Origin: Gammaproteobacteria bacterium
GTDB taxonomy: Bacteria; Pseudomonadota; Gammaproteobacteria; JAABTG01
Reading direction: 5' to 3'
Assembly: GCA_034522055.1 (NCBI GenBank)
Contig: JAXHLS010000002.1
Span: 1,550,001 to 1,614,000 of the forward strand
Length of the DNA: 64,000 nucleotides
Shown here: positions 61,631 through 64,000 of the stretch, in pieces
How positions within the stretch are numbered: the stretch's first letter is position 1
Layout: each line of letters starts with the position of its first letter
The notes under the pieces: model-generated
What the model saw: the letters and a program-made list of their open reading frames with translations, nothing else
The model's database searches: none
What the model was told of the DNA's origin: nothing
Program-made: the position numbers and the translations under genes

Positions 61631-62459
61631 ACCGGGTCTCAACCTCCACCGGGGTATCGTCGCGGTTGCCCCATTCCGACCAGGCCCCATGGTAGCCTCT
61701 GACGCGGTCGAAGCCCAGCGCCTTGAGCATCACATAGGTATGGGACGAGCGGTGGTGGGTCTGGCAATAGACCACCACCTCCTTGTCGGGCACCACGCCG
61801 AGGGCCGCCAACTCCTCCAGCAACTCCGGGGCGGGACGCAGGCGCAGGTTGCGCGCCGGGTCCATGGCCCGCACCCAGTCCATGTTCACGGCCCCCGGGA
61901 TGTGCCCGCCGCGGGCCGAGTAGCGCCGGGTGCCGCTGAATTCGTCCGGCGCCCGACTGTCCAGGCAGGCCACGGCCGGGTCCGCCAGGCGGGCCATGAT
62001 CCAGTCGGCGTCGGCCACGAAATCCGGGTGGATGGTCACGTCCCGGCGCCGGGGTTCGGGTTCCACGATGTCCACCGCCGTGGGGTGTCCCTCGTTGGCC
62101 CAGGCATGAAGGCCGCCGTTCAAGAGGGACCAGCGGTGATGGCCCACCGCATCCAGGGTCCACAACAGGCGTCCGGCCTTGCCGCCGCCCTCGTCGTCGT
62201 AGGCCACCACGTGGGTGTCGGGGGTGACCGCCAGGGTGGACATCACCGCCGTCAGGTGCTCGGCGTCGGGCAGCAGGCCGGCCACCGGGGGCCGGGCGGC
62301 CACCAGGGCGCCGTAATCCAGGTACATGGCGCCGGGCACGTGAAGCTGCTGATGGACCTCGGGACGGGACAGATCCACCACCAGCAGGTGGGGCGTGCCG
62401 AGGTTGGATTCGAGTTCCCCGGGCTCGACGATGAGGGGCAGGGCGGGTGCGGTTTCCAT
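61629..62459 (-). CDS. Two-domain rhodanese sulfurtransferase
   Basis: 276 residues from ATG 62459. Two rhodanese domains: VVDLSRPEVHQQLHVPGAMY and AYDDEGGGKAGRLLWTLDAV in the first, catalytic loop VVVYCQTHHRSSHTYVMLKA in the second. The active-site loop CQTHHRS differs from the CRKGVT of bovine rhodanese and CGSGVT of mercaptopyruvate sulfurtransferases, so the donor is undecided. Its stop codon lies inside a repeat copy. Confidence 0.9.
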   Translation of the reverse strand: METAPALPLIVEPGELESNLGTPHLLVVDLSRPEVHQQLHVPGAMYLDYGALVAARPPVAGLLPDAEHLTAVMSTLAVTPDTHVVAYDDEGGGKAGRLLWTLDAVGHHRWSLLNGGLHAWANEGHPTAVDIVEPEPRRRDVTIHPDFVADADWIMARLADPAVACLDSRAPDEFSGTRRYSARGGHIPGAVNMDWVRAMDPARNLRLRPAPELLEELAALGVVPDKEVVVYCQTHHRSSHTYVMLKALGFDRVRGYHGAWSEWGNRDDTPVEVETR

Positions 62460-62589
62460 CCCTACAGCATAACGCGACCGGCCCTGCTGAACAGGGGGTG
62501 GTGGTGGGGGAGATTGCGGGCCGCCCGCCCCCACCCGCAGCTGACCTGGAACAGGGTTGACCGCCACCGGGAAGCTATACTCTCTTCTT

Positions 62590-64000
62590 ATGTCCACCGA
62601 CTCCCTCACGGTCGCAGCCGCCGCGGCCCTCGATGCCATCCTCGAGCGCCATGGCCGGCGCCCGGAACAACTCCTGCAGGTCCTGCGGGAGATCCAGGAA
62701 CACGCGGGCCACGTGCCGGACGCGGCTCAGCTCCGGATCGCCCGCGCCCTCGGCCTGCCCCTGAGCCGGGTACGCGGGGTCATCGGCTTCTATGCCTTCC
62801 TGTCGCCCGTGCCCTGGGGCCGTTACCGGGTGCTGTTCTCCGACAACATCACCGACCGCATGCAGGGCAACTTGGAACTGCTGGACCACCTGTGCCGGCG
62901 CCTGCTGCTGGAGCCCGGCCGCATGTCCGAGGACGGCCTGGTGTCGGTGGATACCACCTCGTGCACCGGCCTGTGCGACCAGGGCCCGGGCCTGCTGGTG
63001 AACGGCTGGGCCATCCCGGGGATCAGCCGCGAGCGCCTGGATGTCATCGCCGACCTGATCCTGGAAGGGCGGCCCGTGACGGCATGGCCGGCGGAGCTGT
63101 TCGCCATCGCCGACAACGTGCGCCGCGCCGGCATGCTGCTGGACAACGACCTGCGCCCCGGCGACGCCCTGCGGGCCGCCCTGGCGCGGGGCGACCTGTC
63201 CGAGGTGGAGCAGGCCGCCAACACCCGCTCCTGGCGGGAGGCCAACATGGCCCCACCCCAGGGCCCCGTGGCCACCCTGAACGAGATCCGTGCCGCCAAC
63301 CTGCGCGGCCGGGGCGGTGCCGGCTTCACTACCGCCTACAAATGGGAGTCCTGCCGCAACGCCCAGGGCGAGCAGCGCTACGTGGTGTGCAACGCCGACG
63401 AGGGAGAGCCCGGCACCTTCAAGGACCGGGTGTTGCTGGCGAGCCACGCCGACCTGGTGTTCGAGGGCATGACCGTGTGCGCCTACGTGGTGGGCGCCGG
63501 CCGGGGCTTCCTGTACCTGCGGGGCGAGTATCGCTACCTGCTGGAGCCCCTGGAGGCGGTGCTGACACGCCGCCGCCGTGACGGCCTGCTGGGAAAGGAC
63601 ATCCTCGGCATCCCCGGGTTCAGCTTCGACATCGACATCCACCTGGGGGCCGGGGCCTATGTATGCGGGGAGGAATCGGCCCTCATCGAGTCCCTGGAGG
63701 GCAAGCGGGGGATCCCCCGCAACCGCCCCCCCTACCCGGTGACCCACGGCTATCTCAAGCACCCCACCACGGTGAACAACGTGGAGACCTTCTGCGCCGC
63801 CGCCCTCATCGCCGCCCGCGGCGGCGAGTGGTACCGTGCCACCGGCACCGCCAAGTCCGCCGGCACCAAGCTGATGTCGGTGGCCGGCGACTGTGCCCTC
63901 CCCGGCATCTACGAGGTCCCCTTCGGCACCACGGTGGCGGAGCTGCTGGAGATGGCCGGGGCCGAACATACCCAGGCGGTGCAGATCAGCGGCCCCTCGG
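62590..64000 (+). CDS. hoxF: HoxF, diaphorase subunit of NAD-reducing [NiFe] hydrogenase (partial, 3' end outside window)
   Basis: 470 visible residues. The N-terminal 165 residues form a NuoE-like domain (QVLREIQEHAGHVPDAAQLR; TTSCTGLCDQGPGLLVNGWA), fused to a NuoF-like domain: NLRGRGGAGFTTAYKW (NADH/FMN binding), VVCNADEGEPGTFKDRVLLA, GAGAYVCGEESALIESLEGK, HPTTVNNVETFCAAALI, LMSVAGDCALPGIYEVPFGT. This order and the SGPS at the edge match HoxF. In the NuoE-like part the first two Fe-S Cys are Ser/Thr (FSDNITDRM), as in HoxF rather than NuoE. hoxU, hoxY and hoxH would be expected beyond the right edge. Formate dehydrogenase FdsB is the main alternative. Confidence 0.88.
   Translation, partial: MSTDSLTVAAAAALDAILERHGRRPEQLLQVLREIQEHAGHVPDAAQLRIARALGLPLSRVRGVIGFYAFLSPVPWGRYRVLFSDNITDRMQGNLELLDHLCRRLLLEPGRMSEDGLVSVDTTSCTGLCDQGPGLLVNGWAIPGISRERLDVIADLILEGRPVTAWPAELFAIADNVRRAGMLLDNDLRPGDALRAALARGDLSEVEQAANTRSWREANMAPPQGPVATLNEIRAANLRGRGGAGFTTAYKWESCRNAQGEQRYVVCNADEGEPGTFKDRVLLASHADLVFEGMTVCAYVVGAGRGFLYLRGEYRYLLEPLEAVLTRRRRDGLLGKDILGIPGFSFDIDIHLGAGAYVCGEESALIESLEGKRGIPRNRPPYPVTHGYLKHPTTVNNVETFCAAALIAARGGEWYRATGTAKSAGTKLMSVAGDCALPGIYEVPFGTTVAELLEMAGAEHTQAVQISGPS

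Noticed and set aside
62547-62590. TTGACC and TATACT upstream of hoxF as a standard promoter
   Set aside because: Spacing is only 13 bases, too short for a sigma-70 promoter, so I did not list it as a feature.

Overview
The window is high-GC DNA with tightly packed, overlapping operons and gammaproteobacterial gene neighbourhoods: lptB-lptA-lptC-kdsC-kdsD-yrbG, amgK-murU, miaB-phoH-ybeY-corC-lnt, a split glycine cleavage system (gcvPA/gcvPB), and engB-cytochromes-dsbA-GGDEF as in Pseudomonas. The right edge enters a gene for HoxF, the diaphorase subunit of an NAD-reducing [NiFe] hydrogenase. My inference is an autotrophic or sulfur-oxidising gammaproteobacterium (Chromatiales/Ectothiorhodospiraceae-like). 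No ribosomal RNA or tRNA is present to confirm this.

Layout. 0-6.2 kb: LPS transport and Kdo synthesis on the minus strand, then peptidoglycan recycling (amgK-murU) on the plus strand. 6.2-11.8 kb: an accessory zone with a ComEA-like secreted protein, a coiled-coil membrane protein, a Uma2-type nuclease, an ISKra4-family insertion sequence and a DUF433/DUF5615 toxin-antitoxin pair, all set in short interspersed repeats. 11.8-25.9 kb: nested mobile DNA. 26-31.3 kb: lnt, corC, ybeY, phoH, miaB. 31.6-40.2 kb: a moxR/DUF58/DUF4381/batABCD operon. 40.4-47.7 kb: gloB, a Rap1a-like protein, an HDOD protein and the glycine cleavage operon under a tandem glycine riboswitch. 48-56.3 kb: lemA, a GIDE-domain protein, an SH3 protein, xthA, ubiD, rpmE, an M48 protease, malic enzyme. 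56.6-61.4 kb: engB, cytochromes c, dsbA, diguanylate cyclase. 61.6-64 kb: sulfurtransferase and hoxF.

The outstanding region is 11821-25905. An IS66 element (inverted repeats at 11821 and 25538) abuts the 3' third of an integron integrase gene. The IS66 transposase gene tnpC is cut at two places by two different recombinase-in-trio (RIT) elements, each with three overlapping tyrosine recombinase genes and inverted-repeat ends. One RIT element is itself cut, inside its third recombinase gene, by a 3.4-kb transposon with a DDE integrase, an AAA ATPase, a small protein and a zinc-ribbon protein. That transposon has TGTTGT ends and a 5-bp target duplication. Removing each insert on paper restores exact reading frames: 529 codons for tnpC and 337 for the interrupted recombinase.

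Both RIT elements share an unexpected left-end structure: 6-bp target, 20-bp palindrome beginning TTAT and ending ATAA, the same 6 bp inverted, then the terminal inverted repeat. The right end has only the 6-bp target. This looks like a signature of how these elements integrate. The zinc-ribbon accessory protein has a homologue in the second RIT element, so two unrelated recombination systems share it.

A second unusual signal is a 199-bp intergenic repeat at 2186 and 50595. Its 24-bp hairpin loop is inverted between the two copies although the flanks keep the same orientation. A third, shorter copy lies at 31441.
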